Source of the DNA: UBA2357 sp041678045
GTDB lineage: Bacteria > Pseudomonadota > Gammaproteobacteria > Burkholderiales > Rhodocyclaceae
Reading direction: 5' to 3'
Assembly: GCA_041678045.1 (NCBI GenBank)
Contig: JBAYOV010000002.1
Span: 1-64,000, forward strand
DNA: 64,000 nucleotides
Within the stretch, counting starts at the first letter, position 1. Each line of letters opens with the position of its first letter. Both the position numbers and the translations under genes were made by a program. This document shows positions 33,022 through 41,175 of this stretch, in pieces. The notes under the pieces were generated by a model, which ran no database searches, was not told the DNA's origin, and was given only the letters and a program-made list of their open reading frames with translations.

Positions 33022-33542
33022 TCCTGCACACCACCGAAGTAACCCCGCTGCCGGGCTTCCGGCTGTTCCTGCGCTTCAATAATGGCGCGGCGGGCGAGGT
33101 TGATCTGTCTGCCGAGCTGTCGGGCGAAGTGTTCGAGGCGCTGCGCGATCCGGCGCTGTTCGCCACGGCGCAGCAACACCCGATCATGCGAACGGCGGCA
33201 TGGGCAAACGGGGCAGACCTGGCACCGGAGTTCCTGCTTGAGCAGCAGGGCGGGCCACAAGGAGGGGCGGGGTCAATCTCTGGACCGGTGATCCCCGGAA
33301 ATCGCCTGTCCCCTCATGCACAGAAAATTTCCCCCTGGCAGACCGAATTCAAAAAGGAATCAAATCGTGGCCACCGGCACATCAGTGGCCACCAACATCT
33401 GGTTGGTGCTGGGCACCGGACAGCCGATGACGATGCCGGGCAGTGGCACCTGCTCGACGTAGCCAGCGCCACCAGCCCCTCGAAGAACAGGCCGGGCAGG
33501 GCCTGCGCGTGGTGGGCGGCTCGATTGATACCAAAAAGGTAG
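33018..33542 (+). CDS. DUF2442 domain protein with aberrant C-terminal extension
   Basis: Residues 1-~77 match DUF2442: TTEVTPLPGFRLFLRFNNGAAGEVDL, EVFEALRDPALF and AAWANGADLAPEFLLEQ, where the domain normally ends. The frame then continues for ~97 residues with no domain character (many His, Ser and Gly), probably because the original stop was lost in degraded DNA. DUF2442 proteins often accompany toxin-antitoxin-like pairs. About 300 bases (33250-33559) therefore hold no convincing gene. The start overlaps the zinc-finger gene. Confidence 0.65.
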   Translation: MILHTTEVTPLPGFRLFLRFNNGAAGEVDLSAELSGEVFEALRDPALFATAQQHPIMRTAAWANGADLAPEFLLEQQGGPQGGAGSISGPVIPGNRLSPHAQKISPWQTEFKKESNRGHRHISGHQHLVGAGHRTADDDAGQWHLLDVASATSPSKNRPGRACAWWAARLIPKR

Positions 33543-33559
33543 CGTGCTAGAGTGGATCA

Positions 33560-33853
33560 ATGCACATCATTGCACTGAAAACACTGCGCGAATTTTGGGA
33601 GCGGCACCCGCAAGCCGCAACGCCCTTGCGTGGCTGGTATGCAGAAGCGACCCGCGCCAGATGGAGCACGCCGGCAGACATCAAGGCGGCACACCGGAAC
33701 GCCAGCTTTCTGGGAAACAATCGCGTGGTGTTCAACATCAAGGGCAATGATTACCGGCTGGTGGTCGCTGTGCGTTACACGTCCGCCACAATGTTCATCC
33801 GGTTTGTCGGCACCCATGCCGAGTATGACCGTATCGACGCCGAAACCGTCTAG
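33560..33853 (+). CDS. higB: HigB-type toxin (RelE superfamily)
   Basis: The 97-aa protein starts MHIIALKTLREFWERHPQAATPLRGWYAEA, then WSTPADIKAAHRNASFLGNNRVVFNIKGNDYRLVVAV and a C-terminal FIRFVGTHAEYDRIDA, matching the HigB family of mRNA-cleaving toxins. The basic and aromatic residues in the central strand and the terminal HAEYD are the expected active-site region. It precedes its antitoxin by 11 bases, the inverted order typical for higBA. Confidence 0.92.
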   Translation: MHIIALKTLREFWERHPQAATPLRGWYAEATRARWSTPADIKAAHRNASFLGNNRVVFNIKGNDYRLVVAVRYTSATMFIRFVGTHAEYDRIDAETV

Positions 33854-33864
33854 GAGCCCCCGCC

Positions 33865-34245
33865 GTGAAACTGAAGCCTATCCGCACCGAAGCCGAGCAT
33901 GCCGAAGCCCTGGCCGAAATCGAACGCCTGTGGGACGCCCCGGAAGGCAGCGCAGAAGCCGACGATCTTGAGGTGCTCACCCTGCTGGTGGAAGCCTACG
34001 AGACCGCGCATTTTCCGATTCAGGCCCCCGACCCGATTGAGTTCATCGAATACGTGATGGACTCACGCGGGCTGACGCGCAAGGACCTTGAGCAGTACAT
34101 CGGCGCACGTGGTCGCGTGTCGGATATCCTGAACCGAACCCGCCCCTTGTCAGTGGGCATGATTCGCCGCCTGTCGGCTGGTCTTGGTCTGCCCGCCGAT
34201 ATTCTGATCCAGCCGTACCCGCTGCGCGAGACTGCCGACGCCTGA
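33865..34245 (+). CDS. higA: HigA-type antitoxin with XRE HTH domain
   Basis: The 126-aa protein has an acidic helical N terminus (KLKPIRTEAEHAEALAEIERLW) with a metal-binding-like DDLEVLTLLVEAYE region. An XRE helix-turn-helix follows (IEYVMDSRGLTRKDLEQYIGARGRVSDILNRTRPLSVGMIRRLSAGL, residues ~55-105). It should bind HigB and repress the higBA promoter. The downstream stretch to the tRNA terminator (34246-34382) shows no gene. Confidence 0.92.
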   Translation: MKLKPIRTEAEHAEALAEIERLWDAPEGSAEADDLEVLTLLVEAYETAHFPIQAPDPIEFIEYVMDSRGLTRKDLEQYIGARGRVSDILNRTRPLSVGMIRRLSAGLGLPADILIQPYPLRETADA

Positions 34246-34382
34246 CCGATCCACCCGCACCAGCAGCCCCCCGACAGCCGGGTGATCCACATCCTGCCGG
34301 TGCAGGGCCTAATCCACACACCGAGAGCGGCACCAGCGAGGCGGGCGACCGTCCGGAAACGTAACCCCGGCGTAACCCCGCC

Positions 34383-34415
34383 AAAAATGAAAAGGGGCTG
34401 CATCGCTGCAACCCC
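34383..34415 (-). terminator. Terminator of the tRNA-Met gene
   Basis: On the minus strand GGGGTTGC and GCAGCCCC (34408-34415 and 34394-34401) form an 8-bp stem with one G-T pair around a 6-base loop. A T-rich run (34393-34383) follows. It lies 10 bases beyond the tRNA 3' end. Confidence 0.85.
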
Positions 34416-34424
34416 TTGATTTTG

Positions 34425-34501
34425 TGGTGGTGATGGGCGGAATCGAACCGCCGACCTACGGGTTATGAATCCGTCGCTCTAACCGTCTGAGCTACATCAC
34501 C
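34425..34501 (-). tRNA. tRNA-Met(CAT), elongator type
   Basis: 77 nt on the minus strand: acceptor stem GGTGATG/CATCACC, D-arm AGCTCAGACGGTTAGAGC, anticodon loop TTCATAA (anticodon CAT), T-arm GGTTCGATTCC and an encoded CCA. The full first acceptor pair rules out the initiator type. An Ile2 tRNA with modified C is the alternative, but the position next to miaB is usual for tRNA-Met in this group. Confidence 0.93.
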
Positions 34502-34558
34502 GTTAAGCCTGTTAATATAGCGGCTGTTGTGTTCCTGAGTCAACTAAAAAAGGACCCG

Positions 34559-35896
34559 ATGAAGAAATTGTACATTCGCACATTCGGCTGCCAGATGAAC
34601 GAGTACGACTCGGACAAGATGGCGGATGTGCTGGGGGCCAGTGAGCCGCTGGTGAAGACCGATAATCCGGAAGAGGCGGATGTGATCCTGTTCAATACCT
34701 GTTCGGTGCGCGAGAAGGCGCAGGAGCGGGTGTTTCACGATCTTGGGCGGGTGAAGCATCTGAAGCAGAGCAAGCCGGGGCTGATCATCGGGGTGGGGGG
34801 CTGTGTGGCCAGCCAGGAGGGCGAGGCGATCGTTGCGCGGGCGCCCTATGTGGATCTGGTGTTCGGGCCGCAGACCCTGCATCGCCTGCCGCAGTTGATT
34901 GAGGCACGGCGGGCCAGTGGGCGCTCGCAGGTGGATATCTCGTTTCCGGAAATCGAGAAGTTCGACAACATGCCGCCGGCGCGGGTGGAGGGGTCGAGTG
35001 CGTTTGTGTCGATCATGGAAGGGTGCTCGAAGTATTGCACCTTCTGCGTGGTGCCGTATACCCGGGGCGAGGAGGTGTCGCGTCCGCTGGACGACATTCT
35101 GACCGAGGTGGCGACGCTGGCCGGGCAGGGGGTGAAGGAGGTGACGCTGCTCGGGCAGAATGTGAATGCCTGGCGCGGTCCGATCAGCCGGGATGCTGAG
35201 GAAATGGGTGATTTTGCCTTTCTGCTGGAGTGCGTGGCGGAGATTCCGGGCATCGAGCGCATGCGCTACACCACGTCTCACCCGCGCGAGATGACGCAGC
35301 GGCTGATCGATGTGTATGCAAAGATTCCGAAACTGGTCAGCCATCTCCATCTGCCGGTGCAGTCGGGCTCCGACCGGGTGCTGGCGGCGATGAAGCGGGG
35401 CTATTCGGTGCTGGAGTTCAAGTCGATTGTGCGCAAGCTGCGTGCGGTACGGCCCGATCTGTCGCTGTCGTCGGATTTCATCGTGGGTTTTCCGGGGGAG
35501 ACCGAAGAGGATTTCGAGAAGACGATGAAGCTGATCGACGAGGTGGGGTTCGACGCGTCTTTCAGCTTTGTGTATAGCGCCCGCCCGGGTACGCCGGCGG
35601 CCGATCTGGAAGACCCGGTGCCGCAGGACACCAAGCTGCGCTGGCTGGCGCGCCTGCAAAAGCGCATCGATGAGCAGTCGCAGGCGATCAGCCAGGCGAT
35701 GGTGGGCAAGGTCGAGCGGGTGCTGGTGGAAGGCCGTTCGCGCAAGCGCGAGGGCGAGCTGGCGGCTCGTACGGCAAACAACCGGGTGGTGAATTTCGTG
35801 GGTCACGAGCGCCTGATCGGCGCGTTCATCGATGTGACGATTACTGCGGCCAATCCGCACAGCCTGCGCGGCGAGATCGTGCTGCGGGAGTCCTGA
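34559..35896 (+). CDS. miaB: tRNA-2-methylthio-N6-dimethylallyladenosine synthase
   Basis: The 445-aa radical-SAM methylthiotransferase has the N-terminal UPF0004 domain with its three cluster cysteines (TFGCQMNEYDS, FNTCSVREKAQ, GVGGCVASQ). The radical-SAM motif EGCSKYCTFCVVPYTRG lies at residues ~153-170, and a C-terminal TRAM domain (VERVLVEGRSRK to AFIDVTITAANPHSLRGE) ends it. It adds a methylthio group at A37 of tRNAs reading UNN codons. The ATG at 34559 has AAGGA upstream. It starts the conserved miaB-ybeZ-ybeY-corC-lnt block and diverges from tRNA-Met. Confidence 0.98.
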   Translation: MKKLYIRTFGCQMNEYDSDKMADVLGASEPLVKTDNPEEADVILFNTCSVREKAQERVFHDLGRVKHLKQSKPGLIIGVGGCVASQEGEAIVARAPYVDLVFGPQTLHRLPQLIEARRASGRSQVDISFPEIEKFDNMPPARVEGSSAFVSIMEGCSKYCTFCVVPYTRGEEVSRPLDDILTEVATLAGQGVKEVTLLGQNVNAWRGPISRDAEEMGDFAFLLECVAEIPGIERMRYTTSHPREMTQRLIDVYAKIPKLVSHLHLPVQSGSDRVLAAMKRGYSVLEFKSIVRKLRAVRPDLSLSSDFIVGFPGETEEDFEKTMKLIDEVGFDASFSFVYSARPGTPAADLEDPVPQDTKLRWLARLQKRIDEQSQAISQAMVGKVERVLVEGRSRKREGELAARTANNRVVNFVGHERLIGAFIDVTITAANPHSLRGEIVLRES

Positions 35897-36871
35897 ATGC
35901 ATGTGAGCGAATGGGTGGTGGAGCCGCTGGACAACCAGCGGCTGGCCAATTTGTGCGGGGTGCTCGATGAGAACCTGCGCCAGATCGAATCGGCCTTCAA
36001 TGTGACGATTTCACGCCGGGGCGGGCGTTTTGCGGTGCAGGGCGAGCAGCACTGCGCGCGCCGGGCGGTGTCGGCGCTGGCGCGCTTTTACGACGAGGCG
36101 GACGACATGCTGGGTTTGGACGAGGTGCAACTCGGGCTGGTGGAGATCGGCACCGAGGCGGCCAGCCATGCGGCGCCCGGCGTGCCACGGCTGATGACCC
36201 GCAAGACCGAACTGCATGGGCGCACGCCGCGTCAGGTGGAGTATCTGGCGAACATCCAGGCGCATGATGTGACTTTCGGCATCGGTCCGGCGGGCACCGG
36301 CAAGACTTATCTGGCGGTGGCCAGTGCGGTGGATGCCTTCGAGCGCGAGCAGGTGGAGCGCATCATCCTGACCCGGCCGGCGGTGGAGGCGGGCGAGCGG
36401 CTGGGGTTTCTGCCGGGCGATCTGGCGCAGAAGGTCGACCCCTACCTGCGGCCGCTGTATGACGCGCTATACGATTTGATGGGCTTCGACCGCGTGGGCA
36501 AGTTGTTTGAGCGGGGCAGCATCGAGATTGCGCCGTTGGCCTTCATGCGTGGACGCACCCTGAATCATGCGTTTATCATTCTGGACGAAGCGCAGAACAC
36601 CACGCCCGAGCAGATGAAGATGTTTCTCACGCGGATCGGCATCGGCGCCCGGGCGGTGGTGACCGGCGACCTGACCCAGGTGGACCTGCCGCGTGGCAAC
36701 CGCAGCGGTCTGCTGGAGGCGCGGGAGGTGCTGTCGACCGTGCGGGGCATTGCCTTCACCACGTTCGGAAAGGAAGATGTGGTGCGCCATCCGCTGGTGG
36801 CGCGCATTGTGGAAGCCTACGATCAACATCAGCGTCCGGCCGTGCAGGCCGGCAAGGATCAGACTCCGTGA
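35897..36871 (+). CDS. ybeZ: PhoH-like ATPase YbeZ
   Basis: The 324-aa P-loop protein has an N-terminal ~100-residue nucleic-acid-binding-like domain (VEPLDNQRLANLCGVLDENLRQIE). The PhoH core follows: Walker A FGIGPAGTGKTYLAVA at about residue 128, VEAGERLGFLPGDLAQKVDPYLRPLYD, and Walker B FIILDEAQNTTPEQMKMFLTR at about residue 225. YbeZ works with the YbeY RNase in ribosome and RNA quality control. It begins directly after the miaB stop and overlaps ybeY by four bases (GTGA), so all three are coupled. Confidence 0.96.
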   Translation: MHVSEWVVEPLDNQRLANLCGVLDENLRQIESAFNVTISRRGGRFAVQGEQHCARRAVSALARFYDEADDMLGLDEVQLGLVEIGTEAASHAAPGVPRLMTRKTELHGRTPRQVEYLANIQAHDVTFGIGPAGTGKTYLAVASAVDAFEREQVERIILTRPAVEAGERLGFLPGDLAQKVDPYLRPLYDALYDLMGFDRVGKLFERGSIEIAPLAFMRGRTLNHAFIILDEAQNTTPEQMKMFLTRIGIGARAVVTGDLTQVDLPRGNRSGLLEAREVLSTVRGIAFTTFGKEDVVRHPLVARIVEAYDQHQRPAVQAGKDQTP

Positions 36872-37668
36872 CCAAAAAGCGTCGAGCAGGTTCTGCGGGC
36901 ACTGCAACGAAACCGAAACAGTCCGCCCCCACAATACCGGATTTGCCCATGATCATTGCGGTGCGTCGTGATGGCAGCCGGGTGCCGCTGCAGGCGGACT
37001 GGCTGGAGTTCGAGTTTGGCGAACACGGGCGTCTGAGCGTGGCGCTGAGTGGTGACGGTGCCGGGATCGAGGTGATTGCCGAGACGGCAAGCGGCGAACC
37101 CGAGCTCGGGGTGCTACCCGGGGCGGCCAACGCCGTGGTGCTGCGCCTGCAGGGGGCGGCGTCGGCAGGCGAGCCGGCGGTGGATGTGAATGCGCCAGTG
37201 CGTGAGCCGCTGCTCAACCTGTTCATTCAGAAGGCGCTCGATGACGAGCACAAGCGCGCCGCGCCGCGCAAGCATCAGATCCGGCGCTGGGCGCAGGCGG
37301 CGATGCTGTCGGGCGTGGCCGAGGTGACGATCCGCCTGGTGGGCGAGGCGGAGGGTCGCAGGCTCAACCGTGAGTACCGGGGCAAGGATTACGCCACCAA
37401 TGTGCTCACCTTCGTGTATGACGATGCGGTGATGCCGGATGCGCTCACCGGGGTGCTGGCCGGCGATCTGGTGATCTGCGTGCCGGTGGTGCTGCGCGAG
37501 GCGACCAGCCAGGGCAAGACGCCGGATGCGCACTTCGCCCATCTGGTGGTGCATGGTATGCTGCATCTGCAGGGGCATGACCATGAAGAAGAAGCCGATG
37601 CGGTCGTCATGGAGCAGCTGGAGCGGGAGATCCTGGCCGCCCTCGGCCATGCCGATCCTTACGCCTGA
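36868..37668 (+). CDS. ybeY: Endoribonuclease YbeY with N-terminal extension
   Basis: The C-terminal ~155 residues are a normal YbeY: VTIRLVGEAEGRRLNREYRGKDYATNVLTF, LAGDLVICVPVVLREA, and the zinc site HLVVHGMLHLQGHDH (three His) near residues 225-239. YbeY matures 16S rRNA ends and clears defective ribosomes. At 266 aa it is about 110 residues longer than usual. The extension has a Lys/Arg-rich tail followed by a compact beta-rich segment MIIAVRRDGSRVPLQADWLE to NAVVLRLQG. The GTG at 36868 overlaps ybeZ; a Met at residue 28 (36949) and later sites are alternatives, but no internal start gives a bare YbeY. Confidence 0.93.
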   Translation: MTKKRRAGSAGTATKPKQSAPTIPDLPMIIAVRRDGSRVPLQADWLEFEFGEHGRLSVALSGDGAGIEVIAETASGEPELGVLPGAANAVVLRLQGAASAGEPAVDVNAPVREPLLNLFIQKALDDEHKRAAPRKHQIRRWAQAAMLSGVAEVTIRLVGEAEGRRLNREYRGKDYATNVLTFVYDDAVMPDALTGVLAGDLVICVPVVLREATSQGKTPDAHFAHLVVHGMLHLQGHDHEEEADAVVMEQLEREILAALGHADPYA

Positions 37669-37748
37669 TTCCGGGGGCCGGTCCCGGGCTCCCGACGCGC
37701 AGCTTCCGATTTTCGACGCTACCCCGACTCCACCTTTACGTACATTCA

Positions 37749-38594
37749 ATGGACAGTCCGTCAGCAAAACCTTCCTTAATTGAGCGACTTTCGGCCTTTC
37801 TCACGCGCGAACCGGAAGATCGCGAAGAACTCCTCGCGCAACTTCGCTCGGCCTGCGATCGCAGCCTGATCGATGTCGATGCCTTGACCATCATCGAGGG
37901 CGCCCTGCAGATTTCCGACATGCAGGTGCGCGAGGTGATGATTCCCCGGGCGCAGATGGATGTGATTCATCTGGATGAGCCCATCGAAAGAATCGCCGAC
38001 CTGGTCGTCGATACCGCCCACTCCCGCTTCCCCGCCGTGAATGAAGGCAAGGATGACATTGTCGGCATTTTCCTGGCCAAGGACCTCTTGCGCTATTACG
38101 CCGGCCGGGAGTTCGACCTGCGCGACATGCTGCGCCCAGCGGTGTTCGTGCCGGAGTCCAAGCGCCTGAATGTGCTGCTGCGCGAGTTTCGCGTGAGTCG
38201 CAATCACATGGCGATTGTCGTCGATGAGTATGGCGGGGTGGCCGGACTGGTGACCATCGAGGATGTGCTCGAACAGATTGTCGGCGACATCGAGGACGAA
38301 TACGACTTCGACGAAGCGGGCGACAACATCCTGCTCGATCATAGCGGCCGCTACCGTGTGAAGGCGGCCACCGAAATCGAGGATTTCAACGTCGCCTTCG
38401 AGACCCGCTTCAGCGATGAGGATGCCGACACCGTGGGCGGGTTGGTGATTCGCCATCTTGGGCGTTTGCCCCGGCGGGGCGAGGTGGTCGAACTCGATGG
38501 CCTGCGGCTGCAGGTGATGCGGGCCGACAGCCGGCGGGTGTATACCCTGCTGGTCGAACGCCTGCCTGCTGCCGGCACGCAGTCCGATGCCTGA
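37749..38594 (+). CDS. corC: CorC/HlyC family transporter-associated protein
   Basis: The 281-aa protein has two CBS domains (MQVREVMIPRAQMDVIHLDEPIE and DMLRPAVFVPESKRLNVLLREF with MAIVVDEYGGVAGLVTIEDVLEQIVGDIEDEYD). A C-terminal CorC_HlyC FAD-like domain (YRVKAATEIEDFNVAFETRFSDED to RRGEVVELDGLRLQVMRAD) ends it. It lacks the membrane DUF21 domain, as expected for the short CorC form, which influences cation export. It stands between ybeY (80-base gap) and lnt (no gap), the standard order. Confidence 0.95.
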   Translation: MDSPSAKPSLIERLSAFLTREPEDREELLAQLRSACDRSLIDVDALTIIEGALQISDMQVREVMIPRAQMDVIHLDEPIERIADLVVDTAHSRFPAVNEGKDDIVGIFLAKDLLRYYAGREFDLRDMLRPAVFVPESKRLNVLLREFRVSRNHMAIVVDEYGGVAGLVTIEDVLEQIVGDIEDEYDFDEAGDNILLDHSGRYRVKAATEIEDFNVAFETRFSDEDADTVGGLVIRHLGRLPRRGEVVELDGLRLQVMRADSRRVYTLLVERLPAAGTQSDA

Positions 38595-40202
38595 GTGCCC
38601 CGGTACGGCATGACTGAGGTGAATCCTGTTCCTGTCCGCCTGGGGTGGCGTTTTTTGTTGGTCCTGCTGGGCGGGGGGCTCTCGGTGCTGGCCCATGCGC
38701 CCTTCGAGTGGTGCGGGCTGGGGCTGATCGGGCTGGCGGTGCTGCCGGCCTGTCTGGTCGGGGTGGTGCGCACGCGGTCGGGCTTTCTGCTGGGACTGGC
38801 CTGGGGGCTGGGGGCCTTTCTGGCAGGGGTGTCGTGGCTGTATGTGGCGCTCAACCGCTATGGCGGTGTGCCGGCGCCGCTGGCCGGGCTGGCCATTGTG
38901 CTGTTCTGTCTGTATCTCGCGCTGTACCCGGCGCTGGTGGCGGCGCTGTTCGTGCGGCTGCGGCTGGCGTGCTCGGTGTGGTGGGGCGGGCTTGGGTTTG
39001 CAGGGCTGTGGGTGCTGGGAGAGTGGGCGCGCGGGCGCCTGATGACCGGGTTTCCGTGGCTGTCGGTGGGGTATGGGCAGACGCCGCCCAGTCCGCTGGC
39101 GGGCTATTTTCCTGTGCTCGGTGTCTTCGGGGTGGGGCTGCTGCTGGCCCTGCTCGCGGCCTGGCTGGGCCTGCAGCTGAGTGCGCAATGGGGGGGCTGG
39201 CGCAGGCTGAGCACGGGGGCGCCCGCCTTGGTGCCGGTCCGGTGGCGTGGTCTGGGTTTGGCTGCGGCGGGCCTGTTGCTGCTTGGCTGGGGGCTGGGCG
39301 GTGTGCGCTGGACGACGCCGGACGGGGCGCCGGTGAGGGTGTCGCTGATTCAGACCCATATCGACCAGGGCCTGAAGTGGTCGCCCGAGCATCTCGGCGA
39401 GTGGCTGGAAACCAACGCACGGCTGGCCATCGGGCAGGCTGCACACAGCGACATCGTCGTGCTGCCGGAAACCACCCTGCCGCTGCTTGCCGACCAGTTG
39501 CCTGCGGGCTACCTTGACCTGCTGGCCGGGCAGATGCGGATGCAGGGCAGCGATCTGGTGTTCGGGGTGTTCATGCGTGACGAGGCCGGACGCATCTTCA
39601 ATTCGGCGATGAGCGTGGGGGTGTCGCCTACGCAGTCTTATGCCAAGCACCACCTGGTGCCTTTCGGGGAATACTCGCCGCCGTTGTTTGGCTGGTTCTA
39701 TCGTCTGGCGGAGATTCCGATGTCGGACCAGAGCCCCGGCGCGGCCGATCAACCGCCGCTGTACCTGCAGGGGCAGCGGGTGGCGGTGAATATCTGCTAT
39801 GAAGACGTGTTCGGGCATGAACTGATCCGGGCTTTGCCCGAGGCCACGCTGATGCTCAACCTGTCCAACCTGGCCTGGTACGGGCGCTCGCTGGCGCAAC
39901 CGCAGCATCTGCAGATTGCCCGGGCGCGTGCGATGGAAGCCGGGCGGCCGATGCTGCGCGCGACCAATACCGGCATGACCGCGCTGGTGCAGCCCGATGG
40001 GTCGGTGCAGGCCGTGCTGGCGCAGTTCGAGCAGGGTGTGCTGCAGGTGTCGGTACAGGGTTATCAGGGGCTGACGCCGTATGCCCGCTGGGGGGACAGC
40101 GTGCCCCTGTCGCTGGCGCTGTTCGCACTGCTGCTGGCCGGGTGGCGCCGGCCCGGGGGCGCACGTGCGGCAAACTTCGCGTCCGGCGGCGAAAGTCAGT
40201 AA
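38595..40202 (+). CDS. lnt: Apolipoprotein N-acyltransferase
   Basis: The 535-aa inner-membrane enzyme has about eight N-terminal membrane helices, then a nitrilase-type catalytic domain from residue ~250 with the Glu-Lys-Cys triad: VVLPETTLPLL (Glu ~291), YAKHHLVPFGEY (Lys ~350) and VNICYEDVFGHE (Cys ~400). It transfers the third acyl chain to the N-terminal Cys of lipoproteins. A GTG at 38595 immediately after the corC stop or the ATG at 38610 may be used; neither has a strong ribosome site. Downstream is glyQ. Confidence 0.97.
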   Translation: MPRYGMTEVNPVPVRLGWRFLLVLLGGGLSVLAHAPFEWCGLGLIGLAVLPACLVGVVRTRSGFLLGLAWGLGAFLAGVSWLYVALNRYGGVPAPLAGLAIVLFCLYLALYPALVAALFVRLRLACSVWWGGLGFAGLWVLGEWARGRLMTGFPWLSVGYGQTPPSPLAGYFPVLGVFGVGLLLALLAAWLGLQLSAQWGGWRRLSTGAPALVPVRWRGLGLAAAGLLLLGWGLGGVRWTTPDGAPVRVSLIQTHIDQGLKWSPEHLGEWLETNARLAIGQAAHSDIVVLPETTLPLLADQLPAGYLDLLAGQMRMQGSDLVFGVFMRDEAGRIFNSAMSVGVSPTQSYAKHHLVPFGEYSPPLFGWFYRLAEIPMSDQSPGAADQPPLYLQGQRVAVNICYEDVFGHELIRALPEATLMLNLSNLAWYGRSLAQPQHLQIARARAMEAGRPMLRATNTGMTALVQPDGSVQAVLAQFEQGVLQVSVQGYQGLTPYARWGDSVPLSLALFALLLAGWRRPGGARAANFASGGESQ

Positions 40203-40251
40203 AATCCCGTTTCTTTAAGCATCATCAGCGCGGCCCATGCCGCCCGGGATC

Positions 40252-41175
40252 ATGTCCAGACAAAAACCGACCTTCCAGCAAATCATCCTGACCCTCCAGC
40301 AGTTCTGGGCCGAGCGGGGCTGCGTGCTGATGCAGCCCATCGACCTTGAAGTGGGGGCCGGAACCTCCCATGTGGCCACCTGCCTGCGCGCACTGGGCCC
40401 GGAGCCGTGGAACGCTGCCTATGTGCAGCCCTCGCGCCGTCCCAAGGACGGCCGCTATGGCGAAAACCCCAACCGCCTGCAGCATTACTACCAGTTTCAG
40501 GTGGCGCTCAAGCCGTCGCCGGCAAACATTCAGGACCTGTATCTCGACTCGCTGCGCGCGCTGGGCATCGACCCCATGGTGCATGACATCCGCTTTGTCG
40601 AGGACGACTGGGAAAACCCCACCCTGGGCGCCTGGGGGCTGGGCTGGGAAGTGTGGCTGGATGGCATGGAGGTGACCCAGTTCACCTACTTCCAGCAGGT
40701 TGGCGGGCTGGACTGCAGGCCGGTGCTCGGCGAGATCACCTATGGCATCGAGCGTCTGGCGATGTACCTTCAGGGTGTCGAGAATGTGTATGACCTGGTG
40801 TGGACCGTCTATCCGGACGGCTCCCGGGTGACGTATGGCGATGTGTATCACCAGAACGAGGTGGAGCAGTCGCGCTACAACTTCGAGGAGTCGAATGTCG
40901 AATTCCTGTTCTCGCTGTTCGGCAACTACGAATCCGAAGCGCGCCGCCTGATCGATACCGGGCTGGCGCTGCCGGCCTACGAGATGGTGCTCAAGGCCGC
41001 CCACACCTTCAACCTGCTCGATGCACGCGGTGCGATTTCGGTGACCGAGCGTGCCGCCTACATTGGCCGTATCCGCAACCTCTCGCGCGGGGTTGCCCAG
41101 TCCTATCATGCGTCGCGTGAGGCACTCGGTTTCCCGATGCTGCAGTCCGACAAATCCGCCGGGGAGGCTGCCTGA
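40252..41175 (+). CDS. glyQ: Glycyl-tRNA synthetase alpha subunit
   Basis: The 307-aa class II synthetase subunit begins KPTFQQIILTLQQFWAERGCVLMQP, then DLEVGAGTSHVATCLRALGPEPW, AYVQPSRRPKDGRYGENPNRLQHYYQFQ (motif 2) and LDCRPVLGEITYGIERLAMYL (motif 3). With GlyS it forms the alpha2beta2 enzyme that charges tRNA-Gly, one of whose substrates is encoded at 24493. The Met at 40252 gives the normal length; 40237 is a possible earlier start. The stop overlaps the glyS start by one base. Confidence 0.98.
   Translation: MSRQKPTFQQIILTLQQFWAERGCVLMQPIDLEVGAGTSHVATCLRALGPEPWNAAYVQPSRRPKDGRYGENPNRLQHYYQFQVALKPSPANIQDLYLDSLRALGIDPMVHDIRFVEDDWENPTLGAWGLGWEVWLDGMEVTQFTYFQQVGGLDCRPVLGEITYGIERLAMYLQGVENVYDLVWTVYPDGSRVTYGDVYHQNEVEQSRYNFEESNVEFLFSLFGNYESEARRLIDTGLALPAYEMVLKAAHTFNLLDARGAISVTERAAYIGRIRNLSRGVAQSYHASREALGFPMLQSDKSAGEAA

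Noticed and set aside
33360..33560. 66-codon minus-strand frame between DUF2442 and higB
   Set aside because: No ribosome site, no recognised domain; it lies in the decayed stretch and may be part of a lost gene but cannot be supported.
31200..34425. Integrase or transposase marking the islet next to tRNA-Met
   Set aside because: No recombinase motif or repeated tRNA end was found on either strand, so no mobile element is claimed.
37776..39908. 710-codon minus-strand frame across corC and lnt
   Set aside because: Antisense to two canonical genes and very rich in Gln, His, Pro and Arg, as expected from reverse reading of GC-rich coding DNA.
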